Positions 52,396-62,061 of a stretch of 64,000 bases of DNA are shown here, in pieces (positions within the stretch are counted from its first letter, which is position 1; each line of letters starts with the position of its first letter). Source of the DNA: Leptolyngbya sp. NIES-2104 (lineage in GTDB: Bacteria > Cyanobacteriota > Cyanobacteriia > Leptolyngbyales > Leptolyngbyaceae). The translations under genes and the position numbers were made by a program. The notes beneath the pieces were generated by a model. That model made no database searches and was not told where the DNA came from. It saw only the letters and a program-made list of their open reading frames with translations. Location: NCBI RefSeq assembly GCF_001485215.1, contig NZ_BBWW01000001.1, positions 5,146,001-5,210,000 of the forward strand, in the 5' to 3' direction.

Positions 52396-52656
52396 TCATC
52401 GATCGCATCTCTGCTCAAGTCTCTCCAGAAGTTGATTCACAAAAGTTTCTCCATCCAGAGTCTCTCCACGTTCAAGTGCAGCAAAACCTTCATCGATTTT
52501 TGCCTGTGTTTCCTCAATCCATGCTTGCTCCTCCTGTTGGGCTTTCTTCAGCAATCGCAGCGCAACCTGGATGACTTCTTCAGATGTGCTGAATTGACCT
52601 GTTTCTAGAAGAGACTGCACGAGGCTTTCTTGTTCTGGTGTGAGTGTGATGCTCAT
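52396..52656 (-). CDS. ParD-family antitoxin-like protein
   Basis: 86 residues. N-terminal SITLTPEQESLVQSLLETGQFSTSEEVIQVALRLLKK is a ribbon-helix-helix pattern (ParD/CopG type), followed by a charged tail (EETQAKIDEGFAALERGE). ParD usually precedes a ParE toxin on the same strand; in the 150 bp downstream I see none, so this appears to be an orphan. Confidence 0.7.
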   Translation of the reverse strand: MSITLTPEQESLVQSLLETGQFSTSEEVIQVALRLLKKAQQEEQAWIEETQAKIDEGFAALERGETLDGETFVNQLLERLEQRCDR

Positions 52657-52745
52657 ATTTTTCGATCGCGCTTTTTCTCATGATACGCTCGATCTAAAGC
52701 AGACGATTGCTCACGATCGAACAAATTCAACAGCTACGATCGCAG

Positions 52746-54443
52746 CTAGAATCCTAAATCAGCCTTGGCAGCCTCAGCCGCTCGAAATACTTCCACGTCA
52801 GGGAGTTCTTCCCAAGCTGTGTCTCCGATCTCGCTGTAAAACGTTTCATCATAGGGGCGAGTCCGAACGACGACAGGCATCGGAACCGCATGACCGAGGA
52901 TTAATGCTTGTTGTTTGGAGTCGAGTTTGGCAAGTACCGATCGCAAACTTTGCCCTCCAGATACTCCCGTAAAAATTGCATCAATATCTTTCTCATCATT
53001 CAGTAGTGCTGTGATGCGGGTTCCAATCTGTGACATGACTTCGTTATCAATGCCAGAGGGACGCTGATCGACGACTAGCAGCGTAACAAAGTACTTTCGC
53101 ATCTCACGGGCGATCGTGCCAAAAATAGTTTGTCCCACAGTCGATGGATCGAGGAATCGGTGGGCTTCTTCGATCGTGATTACTAACTGTGTGGGTCGAT
53201 CGCTAATTTCTTTCGTTTGCAAAAATCGCTCAGCTTTTCGGACATAAGCTTGGTGAATTCGTCGAGCAATAATGTTGGTCGCCAACATATACGATAGTAG
53301 ATTCGACTGTGAGCCGAATTCGATCACGACGTGCTTTCCGCTCTCGATACATTCAAGGATCTGGCTGACATAGTTATGTGGGCAGCTATTCCGAATGTAC
53401 TTTAGCTCATCTAAGCGGTTTAATTTCCGCTGAAGTGCCATGATTGAGGACTTACTACCCATCTTCGTTTCGCAAAACTCTTGGATTTCACCATTGCTCA
53501 TTGTGAGAAGACGATTGATCCAAGCTTTGCCGAATTCGTTGCGGAGAATAATCGCGTTTTCTAGTGCAGCTTCAGATAGATTTAGCTCTCCACGGACTAG
53601 CATTAGATCTTCAACATCAATTTGATCATAGCTAACATAGAGTTCTTGAGCATCCCGAACGCCGCGACGCTTGGTAGAATCTGGATCGAGCGTGAAGATT
53701 TGCACCTGTCCAGGAAACAATTGTCGCAAGCCTTTTACAGTGCTGAACTGTTTACCTTCGCGGGTTGCTTCCCAGCCGTATTCTGAGTGCATATCGAAGA
53801 TGAGATTTACCGCAGCTTGTTTGCGAACAATGCCTGCGAGTAACAATCGGGTGAGAAAGGATTTTCCAGTACCAGATTTGCCGAATACGCCGTTACTGCG
53901 TTCGACAAAGCGATCGAGATCTAAACAAATCGGCACCTCCATATCGATCGGTTGTCCGATCGCGAAATTGCGTCGGTGCGGATCATCTTCCCAACCGAAT
54001 ACGGCGCGGAAATCTCGCTCACTCGCGTCATACACTTGGCTGAAGTGGCTGGGAATCGTTTTGACGGGTAAAAGCTCGATTCCTTCACTCGAATTCGCTT
54101 CAAACGATGCCAGCTTTGAGGAAGTTTTCTTCTTAACAGGCTGATCCGTTGGAGTGAACATCAGCATCGGAGAAAGCTCGATCGTGCCGTAGGTTCCGCT
54201 ACCTGCAATCACTTCTTGCAAAAATAAATTCGTTGGCTCTGGGGGATTAGCGATGATGCGCTGGCTGGAAGTTCCGAGAGAAACATCGGTCAGCATACAG
54301 AAAAAGCGCGATCGCGTTCCCTGCACGACTAAGAATTTTCCGACTCGCATTTCTTCGACCGACACATCCGGATGCAGTCGAACTTCTAATCCTTGGCTCA
54401 GAGATCCTTGAATCACTGACCCTAATGGCTTCTCTAGATCCAT
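52746..54443 (-). CDS. HerA-type ATPase (DUF87)
   Basis: 565 residues. An N-terminal HAS-barrel-like region, P-loop FGKSGTGKSF near 190, a region FDMHSEYGW, and Walker B VITIEEAHRFL, with a downstream arginine-finger-like segment (VDQRPSGID). HerA ATPases form hexameric DNA translocases and often work with NurA nucleases or in defence gene clusters. No nuclease partner is adjacent. It sits between the ParD-like and Phd/RelE genes. Confidence 0.75.
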   Translation of the reverse strand: MDLEKPLGSVIQGSLSQGLEVRLHPDVSVEEMRVGKFLVVQGTRSRFFCMLTDVSLGTSSQRIIANPPEPTNLFLQEVIAGSGTYGTIELSPMLMFTPTDQPVKKKTSSKLASFEANSSEGIELLPVKTIPSHFSQVYDASERDFRAVFGWEDDPHRRNFAIGQPIDMEVPICLDLDRFVERSNGVFGKSGTGKSFLTRLLLAGIVRKQAAVNLIFDMHSEYGWEATREGKQFSTVKGLRQLFPGQVQIFTLDPDSTKRRGVRDAQELYVSYDQIDVEDLMLVRGELNLSEAALENAIILRNEFGKAWINRLLTMSNGEIQEFCETKMGSKSSIMALQRKLNRLDELKYIRNSCPHNYVSQILECIESGKHVVIEFGSQSNLLSYMLATNIIARRIHQAYVRKAERFLQTKEISDRPTQLVITIEEAHRFLDPSTVGQTIFGTIAREMRKYFVTLLVVDQRPSGIDNEVMSQIGTRITALLNDEKDIDAIFTGVSGGQSLRSVLAKLDSKQQALILGHAVPMPVVVRTRPYDETFYSEIGDTAWEELPDVEVFRAAEAAKADLGF

Positions 54444-54571
54444 AACCCAGCCTAAAGCAATTGTTCTATCTTAGTGCAGCTTGAATCAGGTGTACTAAAA
54501 TCACGAAGATTTGCACTGGAAGAAAATGCGATCGCACGTACAATTGAAGAACGATCGTTGGAACTTTAATC

Positions 54572-54862
54572 ATGACTAAAGTTGAGGCAGAACAGGCACA
54601 AGCCCAATTCTCTGAGCTAATTTCTCGCGTCGAACGAGATAAAGAGAGAATTGTCATTGAACAATCCGGGCAGGCGGTTGGAGCGATCGTTAGCTACGAA
54701 GATTTAAAGCGTCTAGAAGCGTTGGAAGATGCAAAAGAAATTGCTGAAGTGAATCGCATTAAAGCAGAGAATGAACCGTTTGTCAGCTTAGAAGAAGTGG
54801 TGCAGCACTACAACGACCTGCATGGCACAGCGTTCTCGATCGAGGAACTCAAGCATGGCTGA
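54572..54862 (+). CDS. Phd/YefM-family antitoxin
   Basis: 96 residues. The N-terminal domain KVEAEQAQAQFSELISRVE, RIVIEQSGQAVGAIVSYEDLKRLE is the Phd/YefM DNA-binding antitoxin fold. It overlaps the toxin gene by 8 bp. Expected to autorepress the pair and neutralise the toxin. Confidence 0.9.
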   Translation: MTKVEAEQAQAQFSELISRVERDKERIVIEQSGQAVGAIVSYEDLKRLEALEDAKEIAEVNRIKAENEPFVSLEEVVQHYNDLHGTAFSIEELKHG

Positions 54863-55124
54863 ACGGTTTGCGATTCGGCTATCGAAGTCTGCTGAAAAGT
54901 TCTTGTACAAACTACCCGCAAAACAGTTCAAACAAATCACGACGAAAATATTTTCACTTCAAATTGAGCCAAGACCGCAAGACTGCAAGCTGCTCAAAGG
55001 GCAAGAGGGTTTGTATCGTGTTGACCAAGGGGAATACCGAATCATTTACGAAATCACAGACGACACGATTGAAGTCTTTCGAGTGGGTAAACGTAACGAT
55101 GACGAGGTTTACGAGAATCTGTAG
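54855..55124 (+). CDS. RelE/ParE-family toxin
   Basis: 89 residues from ATG 54855. FAIRLSKSAEKFLYKLPAKQFKQI, DCKLLKGQEGLYRVDQGEYRIIYEI and VFRVGKRNDDEVYENL fit the RelE mRNA interferase-like group (ParE is a possible alternative). It is complete and coupled to the preceding antitoxin. Confidence 0.9.
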   Translation: MAERFAIRLSKSAEKFLYKLPAKQFKQITTKIFSLQIEPRPQDCKLLKGQEGLYRVDQGEYRIIYEITDDTIEVFRVGKRNDDEVYENL

Positions 55125-55179
55125 CCATCTGTGATATGAGCATAGAATAGAGCATGTTTATCCTTTACGTTTTAGATTC

Positions 55180-56490
55180 ATGCTCCATTCCGAATTTAAG
55201 CAACGCCGCGATCGCTTTCTGTCCAAAATCGGCAACGGAACTGCAATTTTCCGCAGTGCGCCGCTTGCCGTGATGCACAATGATGTAGAGTACAATTTTC
55301 GCCAAGATAGCGATTTTTTCTACCTTACAGGATTTAATGAAGCGGATGCAGTCGCGGTCTTTGCGCCTTGGCATGAAGAGCATAAATACATTCTGTTCGT
55401 GCAGCCGAAGGATCGCTTGAAAGAAACTTGGACTGGGTATCGGATCGGAGTCGAGGCGGCAAAAGAAAAGTATGGAGCCGATGTTGCTTATCCGATTACA
55501 GAATTGGATGAGAAACTCGCGCAGTATGTGACCAAAGCAGAACGGCTTTACTATCACTTTGGACGCGATCAGGGATTTAATAACCGAATTCTCAGACTGT
55601 GGCAGCGTTTCATCGCTCTGTATGACCGGAATGGAGTAGGACCAAGCGCGATCGAAGATCCCAGTTTCACGCTTCATCCAATGCGGGTTGTGAAGAGCGA
55701 ATACGAACTCTCTGAGATGCGAAAAGCCGTGGAAATTGCGGCAGAAGCTCACAATCTCGCGCTAGAGATTCGCAAGCCTGGACTGTATGAATATGAAATT
55801 CAGGCGCAAATGGAGCATTTATTCAGGCTGCGAGGGGGTCAAGGAATTGCTTATCCGTCGATCGTGGCTTCGGGGCACAATTCTTGCATTCTGCACTACA
55901 CGGAAAACGATCGACAAATGCAAGACGGTGAACTGTTGCTGATTGATGCAGGATGTTCCTATAACTATTACAACTCAGACATCACTCGGACTTATCCAGT
56001 GGGTGATAAGTTTACTGAGGAGCAGCGGATTTTGTATGAATTGGTGTTGAAAGCGCAATTGAGCGCGATCGAGCAAATCAAAGCTGGAAATCCTTGGAAT
56101 CAGTTTCACGACACAGCAGTGCGAGTGATTACAGAAGGATTGATGGAGCTGGGTTTGCTGCAAGGAGATATCGAGGAAATTATCAAAGAAGAGAAGTACA
56201 AAGCTTTCTTTATGCACGGAACTGGACATTGGCTCGGTTTGGATGTTCATGATGCGGGAGCGCGGAAGATTGGTGAAACTTGGTTGAACTTCCAACCGGG
56301 GCAAGTGATTACGGTTGAACCGGGAATTTATATTCGATCGGACTTTGAACCTTTAGAAGGACAGCCTCAAGTGCCGGAGCGCTGGCGTGGAATTGGTATT
56401 CGGATCGAAGATGATGTGTTAGTGACTGAAACTGGAAACGAAATTCTTACAGCAGCGATTCCGAAATCGATTGAAGCAATGGAGCGATAA
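55180..56490 (+). CDS. pepP: Xaa-Pro aminopeptidase (aminopeptidase P)
   Basis: 436 residues, M24B peptidase. N-terminal domain (NDVEYNFRQDSDFFYLTGF), C-terminal pita-bread fold with metal ligands Asp in LLIDAGCSYNYYNSDITRT, His in MHGTGHWLGLDVHD, and Glu in TVEPGIYI and IRIEDDVLVT. It removes N-terminal residues before proline. Cytoplasmic. ATG 55180. Confidence 0.94.
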   Translation: MLHSEFKQRRDRFLSKIGNGTAIFRSAPLAVMHNDVEYNFRQDSDFFYLTGFNEADAVAVFAPWHEEHKYILFVQPKDRLKETWTGYRIGVEAAKEKYGADVAYPITELDEKLAQYVTKAERLYYHFGRDQGFNNRILRLWQRFIALYDRNGVGPSAIEDPSFTLHPMRVVKSEYELSEMRKAVEIAAEAHNLALEIRKPGLYEYEIQAQMEHLFRLRGGQGIAYPSIVASGHNSCILHYTENDRQMQDGELLLIDAGCSYNYYNSDITRTYPVGDKFTEEQRILYELVLKAQLSAIEQIKAGNPWNQFHDTAVRVITEGLMELGLLQGDIEEIIKEEKYKAFFMHGTGHWLGLDVHDAGARKIGETWLNFQPGQVITVEPGIYIRSDFEPLEGQPQVPERWRGIGIRIEDDVLVTETGNEILTAAIPKSIEAMER

Positions 56491-56494
56491 GGAG

Positions 56495-57130
56495 ATGTTT
56501 GCACTCGTCTCACGCGATCGAATTGAACTTCCACCTGGTGCAGTGATGCGGCTTCTGGGAACTTGGCAAGATTACATCACTTTGAGTGAGCAACGAGGAG
56601 ACGGATCGATCCCTCGAATGAAGTATCGAGATGGAGAGATTCTATTGATGTCACCGCTCCCGATTCACGGACAAGGCGTAAGTCTACTAGGCGATATCGT
56701 AAAAACAATTCTGGATCATTTAGGACAGGAATACAATGCTTACACACCTGTCACCATGACCTTGCCAGAAGCGTATGGAATTGAACCAGACATCTGTTTT
56801 TACATCGACAATTGGCAGATCTCGTCTGGTAAAGAGCGGATTGATTGGCAAGTTGATCCGCCATTTGATCTAGTGATTGAGATGGATGTTACTAGCTACA
56901 GTAGCGCGGATGACTATCTACCGTTCAAAGTACCAGAAGTGTGGATGTTTAAGAAAAAACAGCTTCGGATTTATGGCTTAGAGAATGATGCTTATATCCC
57001 TCAAGAACGAAGTCGCTTTTTCCCAGAGATGCCAATATTTGAGGTTGTTGCAGAATGCGTTCAGATCGCGTCTGAGCGCTCAACCAGTGCAGCAATTCGC
57101 ACTCTAAGACAGAGATTGAATCGGGAGTAG
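56495..57130 (+). CDS. Uma2-family PD-(D/E)XK nuclease-like protein
   Basis: 211 residues from ATG 56495. Motifs MKYRDGEILLMSP, EPDICFYI with the Asp, and FDLVIEMDVTSYS, where the family usually has E.lSPs (EMDVTS here, as in a subgroup). It follows pepP by 4 bp and precedes the TIGR03643 gene by 5 bp. Function unknown. Confidence 0.78.
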   Translation: MFALVSRDRIELPPGAVMRLLGTWQDYITLSEQRGDGSIPRMKYRDGEILLMSPLPIHGQGVSLLGDIVKTILDHLGQEYNAYTPVTMTLPEAYGIEPDICFYIDNWQISSGKERIDWQVDPPFDLVIEMDVTSYSSADDYLPFKVPEVWMFKKKQLRIYGLENDAYIPQERSRFFPEMPIFEVVAECVQIASERSTSAAIRTLRQRLNRE

Positions 57131-57135
57131 AAACA

Positions 57136-57393
57136 ATGAAACTACCAGAGTTAGATAGTGAAACGATCGATAGAATTCTCGAAATGGCTTGGGAAGATCG
57201 GACTCCGTTTGAAGCGATCGAACTTCAATTCGGACTCGATGAACAACAAACGATCGCACTGATGCGGCGAGAGATGAAAGAATCGAGCTTCAGAATGTGG
57301 CGTGAACGAGTCACCGGGCGGAAAACGAAACATCTGAAGCAGCGGGATTTTATCGAAGGACGATTTCGATCGCAAAATCAAAAAGGATCATAG
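57136..57393 (+). CDS. TIGR03643-family small protein
   Basis: 85 residues. The sequence IDRILEMAWEDRTPFEAIE, FGLDEQQTIALMRREMKESSFRMWRERV and TGRKTKH fits the TIGR03643 family, conserved in cyanobacteria and some proteobacteria, of unknown function. Its last 6 bases overlap the hybrid kinase gene tail to tail. Confidence 0.8.
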   Translation: MKLPELDSETIDRILEMAWEDRTPFEAIELQFGLDEQQTIALMRREMKESSFRMWRERVTGRKTKHLKQRDFIEGRFRSQNQKGS

Positions 57394-60300
57394 TCGATCG
57401 CGAAATTTCGCCACTTCTTGAATTAAACGATCAGGATCGATCGGTTTGGCTAAATGTGCTTGAAATCCGGCTTGGAGTGCTCGTTGTTGGTTGAAATCTC
57501 CCGCATAAGCAGTTAAAGCGATCGCGTTTACGGTTCTGCCTTGATTGCGGATTTGCTGAATCAACATATAGCCATCCATATTGGGCATTCCAATATCGCT
57601 GACGAGCACATCAAAGCGCGATCGCATCAATTGAGAAAAGGCTTCAGATCCCGATCCTGCCATTGTGACTTGTGCCCCTGCTTGCTCCAAAACAAATGCA
57701 ATAAATTCACGCGAATCCTGTTCATCATCGACGATCAACAATTGCAGTCCGTTGAGATCATTCGGATCTGTTTGATCGATTGATTCACTGATTCTAGATT
57801 GAACATTGATGAGCGGGAGCATCACCGTGAAAGTGGCTCCGAGTCCTTCACCGTCGCTGGTTGCGCTGACTGTACCACCGTGGAGTTCGACTAAATGGCG
57901 TACGATCGCAAGTCCCAATCCTAAGCCACCAAATTTACGGGTCGTAGCTCCATCTTCTTGCCGGAAGTATTCAAATACATGCGGAAGAAAGTTCGGAGAA
58001 ATGCCCTTTCCGGTATCGGTGATTGTGATTTGGGCTTGATTGTTTACAGATTCAAGCCGAACAGTGACGCGCCCGCCTTGAGGGGTAAATTTCACAGCAT
58101 TGGAGAGCAGATTCCACACGATTTGCTGAAGGCGAGTGGCATCACCCGATACTTCTCCCACTTCGGATAACTGCACATCAAGTGCTATCTGTTTACTCTC
58201 GGCAGCGAGTCGAACCGTCTCGATCGCGGATCGAATCATCATGACGACATTCACCGATCGAGCCGTTAGACTGAGTTTTCCTTGCAAAATGCGGGCAACA
58301 TCTAACAGATCTTCGACGAGTTCAGATTGCAGTTGAGCATTGCGCTCGATCGTTTCTAGCGCATGAGCCGATCGCTCTGGGCTGAGGTTGCCCGTTCTGA
58401 GAATCTTTGTCCAACCGAGGATTGGATTGAGCGGCGATCGCAGTTCGTGAGATAGTACCGCGAGAAATTCATCTTTCATCCGGTTCGCTTGTTCGGCGGC
58501 TTCTCGTGCGGCTTGTTCTCGCTGTAACACTTGTTCGCGATCGCGCTCTAGTTCAACTCGATCGCTAATATCCGTTGAAACGCCAATCAATCCAATGATG
58601 TCGCCTACTTCGTTGCGCTGTGGTGCTTTGATGCTGAGAAAAGTGCGAACTCCGACCGTTTCTTCGATCGCTTCCATTTTGCCAGAAGTCAGAATGCGCT
58701 GATCGGTTTCCATAATTGGATCAATGTCTGCTGAAAACAGTTCTTGATCAGAGTGCCCTATTACTTCAACAGCAGATTTACCAAGAACATCGAGCGCGGC
58801 AGGATTCGCATAGACATAGCGTCCTTGCCGATCTTTCATAAACACTAAGATCGGTGTCGCTTGATTGATTAGCTCTAAAATCGCCGTTCTTTGTTCTAGT
58901 GCTTCCTCGATCTGCTTGCGCTCTGTGATATCAGTACAAAGATTGACGACTCCTTCAGCGGTCGGATAAATGCGATTTTCAAACCAACAATTCCAAGTTG
59001 GATAATAGTACTGGAACTGAACCGCAACGCGATCGCGCATCGCTCGTTGGACTTGATGCCAAAATTCTGTTTCAACTAAGTCCGGGAAAAGCTCCCAGAA
59101 GTTTCTCCCGATGATTTTCTCATAGGGTTGTCTCAGGCTTAGGGCTGCTTGAGCATTAAGGTAACTCACGTTCCAGTCAAAATCGAACATGACAAAATCC
59201 TCGCGAATACTCGCCAAGGTATCTTGTAATCGAGCTTCGACGGCTCGGAGTTTTTGCACAGCCCGATCGCGTTCTAGATACGCCCAGATTCGCGTGGTTA
59301 ACTGTTGTAATAGTTCAATCTCATCGGTTCGCCATTGATACGGCTGATCATGATGCAGCACGATCGCGAACTGAATACCATCATCGCTGACAAAGGGAGC
59401 ATTCAGAAATGCACGAACATTGATCGCTTGATATTGTTCTGCAAACGGAGCCGTCCGAGGATCGCTCACGACATCATCAATTACAACAGGATGACTATCG
59501 ATCATGCGTTCCCAAAGTTCAAGGGCGGCGAATTCTTCCACGGGATATTCTCCCACTAAACTTGCTGCCGCTTGATCTCTACGCCAATCGTGATAGATGA
59601 CTGCAACATCAATACTCGAATCAAACTTGGCAAACGCACAATTGGACACAGCAAAGAATTGACCAATTTTTTCGCTCAACACTTGCATCATCTCGGATTC
59701 GCTGCGTTCGATCGTCAACTCTTGACTGATTTCAGCTAAGAACACCGTATGCTGCTCACGTCGCTTGGTTTCGGTGATATCGGTCGAAGTGCCAAACCAG
59801 CGGAGAATGTTTCCTGCTTCGTCTTTGAACGGTTCAGCCCGAATTAGAAACCAATGATAGTCTCCAGTTTGATGATTTCGCATTCGAGCTTCAACGCGGT
59901 AAGTCGATCGCTGCTGAAACGCGATCGTCCATTCCTCATACACACGTGCTCGATCGTCGGGATGAATTACCGATTGCTGAATTCCTGGAGTCGCATTTTC
60001 TTCTAGAGTCAGCCCCGAAAATTCGATCCATTGCTGATTGACATAGCTTGTTTTTCCATCAGCATCTGTGACCCAAACGATTTGTGGCAACGATTCTGCC
60101 AACAATCGGAATTCAGCTTCTTGACGACAAACCGCGAGTTCTGCTTCTTTGCGATCGTGAACATCAAGCGCTATCCCGATCCAATAGTCGATCGCACCAC
60201 TCTCATTACGAACCGGAGAAGCGCACGTGTATAACCAGCGATACTCTCCATCGGCTCGAAGGTACGGCACTTCGAGTTCATATTTATTGTGATTCTGCAA

Positions 60301-61812
60301 CGAATCCATCCAAGCCGTATAAGTGCGATCGCGATAATTGGGATGAATTAAATCCGCCCACCCATATCCCTGCAATTGTTCTAGCGATCGACCTGTAAAA
60401 TCGAGTCCCCACTGATTGCAATACTCGATCAAGCCGTTGGGATTGCTAACGTAGACAATTTGCGGTGAGAGTTCGGTCAAGGCGCGATATCGCGCCTCAC
60501 TTTGACGAATTGCGGCTTCTGCTCGTTGGCGATCGGTGACATCCTGATAAATCACCATAATGTCCTGGACAGTGCCTTGATTGTCATACAGTGGAGCGGC
60601 GGAAACGCTCACATTCACGATCGCGCTATCCTGCTTCGATCGATAAGTTTCAACGCCGAAAAATGTTTCTCCCCGAACTACTGCGGCTCTAATTTTCTGA
60701 CATTCTTCGAGTCGATCGGGTGGAACGATCGGAATCGGTTGACCTAGCACTTCTGCGGCTGTCCATCCAAAAACCTTTTCTGCGGCAGGATTCCAAAGCT
60801 TCACACAATTATCAGGTTCAATCACCACGATCGGTAACGGAGACGCATCAATCAGAGTACTCAAAGTGTGATTGGTGCGCTGGAGTTTTTCTTGAGTTTG
60901 CTGATTTTTCGCAAAAACGCGATCGCGCTCAAACACAATACTGGCAACCTGAGCGCCAAATGCCGCTACCTGATGTTCCCAGTCGCTCGGCATTCGTGCT
61001 TGATCAAAACACAGCATCAACGATCCAAGCGGTAACTGATCAATCCCCATGACAGGCTCAGAATGACACGCCAAAATTCCATGAGCGATACATAACTGTC
61101 GCCATTCTTCCGACCAGCGTTCATCGTGTTGCACATCCGTACACGCGATCGGCTGTCCTCGATAAACGGCTTCTCCACAAGTGCCAATACACAGATCATT
61201 AATTGGAGCGTCTTTCAGTCCCGCTCCGAATGAAGGCGGCAAACTCGGAGTAATCGATCGCGGAAAACTTTTGCGCTCCGCATCGGTCAGCAGAAAGCAG
61301 GCACGAATTCCGGGATTGAGTCGAGCGATCGCATCACACACGGCGCTCAGACACTCATCGAGCGATCGACCAGACGCAATCAATTCCAGCAGTCGATTTT
61401 GTTCGATTAACATTAACTGCGATCGTTCTGGGCGTTGAGTCGTCGCCGGACGAAGCGTAACGACCACCGCATAAGGTGTTTCAAACTGAAATAATGGAAT
61501 CGCCTCGACTTGAAGCCAGATTAGATCGCCCGTCGGCTGATAAAAGCCCATGATGGCTTGATGCGGCTGTCCGGTTTTGAGCGCCACGCTCGACGGGTAA
61601 TCTTCGGGCGGAAACGTTTTACCCGCTGCATCGATCGTTTGCCAAGGCGGATCAGTCGGAGTCGTCCCGATTAATTGCGTCGCTGTATATCCTAGAAGCT
61701 GTTCAACTCCAGCGTCACAAGCTTGCACTCGACCATCGGCAAGTTGAAGCAGCGTTCCCACTTGGAGAACAGAGGAGGTCGCTAGACTGCGGGCTTCTAC
61801 TTGTTGAGTCAT
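57388..61812 (-). CDS. Multi-PAS/GAF hybrid histidine kinase with receiver domain
   Basis: 1474 residues. Order from the N-terminus: PAS, GAF, three PAS/PAC units (each with a DVTDRQ/DVHDRKEAEL/DITETKR linker), a second GAF, two more PAS units, HisKA with phospho-acceptor His near 1122 in VLSHELRSPL, HATPase with N-box NLLSNAVKF and G-box GLGLGLAIVRHL, and a C-terminal receiver with Asp near 1406 (LVSDIGMPNMDGY). All catalytic motifs are intact. No membrane segment: a cytosolic multi-signal sensor. No HTH partner is adjacent. Confidence 0.92.
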   Translation of the reverse strand: MTQQVEARSLATSSVLQVGTLLQLADGRVQACDAGVEQLLGYTATQLIGTTPTDPPWQTIDAAGKTFPPEDYPSSVALKTGQPHQAIMGFYQPTGDLIWLQVEAIPLFQFETPYAVVVTLRPATTQRPERSQLMLIEQNRLLELIASGRSLDECLSAVCDAIARLNPGIRACFLLTDAERKSFPRSITPSLPPSFGAGLKDAPINDLCIGTCGEAVYRGQPIACTDVQHDERWSEEWRQLCIAHGILACHSEPVMGIDQLPLGSLMLCFDQARMPSDWEHQVAAFGAQVASIVFERDRVFAKNQQTQEKLQRTNHTLSTLIDASPLPIVVIEPDNCVKLWNPAAEKVFGWTAAEVLGQPIPIVPPDRLEECQKIRAAVVRGETFFGVETYRSKQDSAIVNVSVSAAPLYDNQGTVQDIMVIYQDVTDRQRAEAAIRQSEARYRALTELSPQIVYVSNPNGLIEYCNQWGLDFTGRSLEQLQGYGWADLIHPNYRDRTYTAWMDSLQNHNKYELEVPYLRADGEYRWLYTCASPVRNESGAIDYWIGIALDVHDRKEAELAVCRQEAEFRLLAESLPQIVWVTDADGKTSYVNQQWIEFSGLTLEENATPGIQQSVIHPDDRARVYEEWTIAFQQRSTYRVEARMRNHQTGDYHWFLIRAEPFKDEAGNILRWFGTSTDITETKRREQHTVFLAEISQELTIERSESEMMQVLSEKIGQFFAVSNCAFAKFDSSIDVAVIYHDWRRDQAAASLVGEYPVEEFAALELWERMIDSHPVVIDDVVSDPRTAPFAEQYQAINVRAFLNAPFVSDDGIQFAIVLHHDQPYQWRTDEIELLQQLTTRIWAYLERDRAVQKLRAVEARLQDTLASIREDFVMFDFDWNVSYLNAQAALSLRQPYEKIIGRNFWELFPDLVETEFWHQVQRAMRDRVAVQFQYYYPTWNCWFENRIYPTAEGVVNLCTDITERKQIEEALEQRTAILELINQATPILVFMKDRQGRYVYANPAALDVLGKSAVEVIGHSDQELFSADIDPIMETDQRILTSGKMEAIEETVGVRTFLSIKAPQRNEVGDIIGLIGVSTDISDRVELERDREQVLQREQAAREAAEQANRMKDEFLAVLSHELRSPLNPILGWTKILRTGNLSPERSAHALETIERNAQLQSELVEDLLDVARILQGKLSLTARSVNVVMMIRSAIETVRLAAESKQIALDVQLSEVGEVSGDATRLQQIVWNLLSNAVKFTPQGGRVTVRLESVNNQAQITITDTGKGISPNFLPHVFEYFRQEDGATTRKFGGLGLGLAIVRHLVELHGGTVSATSDGEGLGATFTVMLPLINVQSRISESIDQTDPNDLNGLQLLIVDDEQDSREFIAFVLEQAGAQVTMAGSGSEAFSQLMRSRFDVLVSDIGMPNMDGYMLIQQIRNQGRTVNAIALTAYAGDFNQQRALQAGFQAHLAKPIDPDRLIQEVAKFRDRL

Positions 61813-62061
61813 GATTTCAAGCGCATAGACAAACGAGCTAGCGCGATCGCAACTCGCGCTCCTTATCTAAGCTCTACCGAATGAGAGAAACAGTCATCTG
61901 TCTCACGAGTGAGGTACTGCAAATCGCGTCCGCTCTCAAAATCGCTTGACCAAACTTAATAAACCAGCGATCGCGAATGGAAAGAACCGCCTTTTGGTAG
62001 GATTGATAACTGAGATTGCCCATGAAAACGGCGATAAATCAGCAGTTGGAGGACTTATTTC

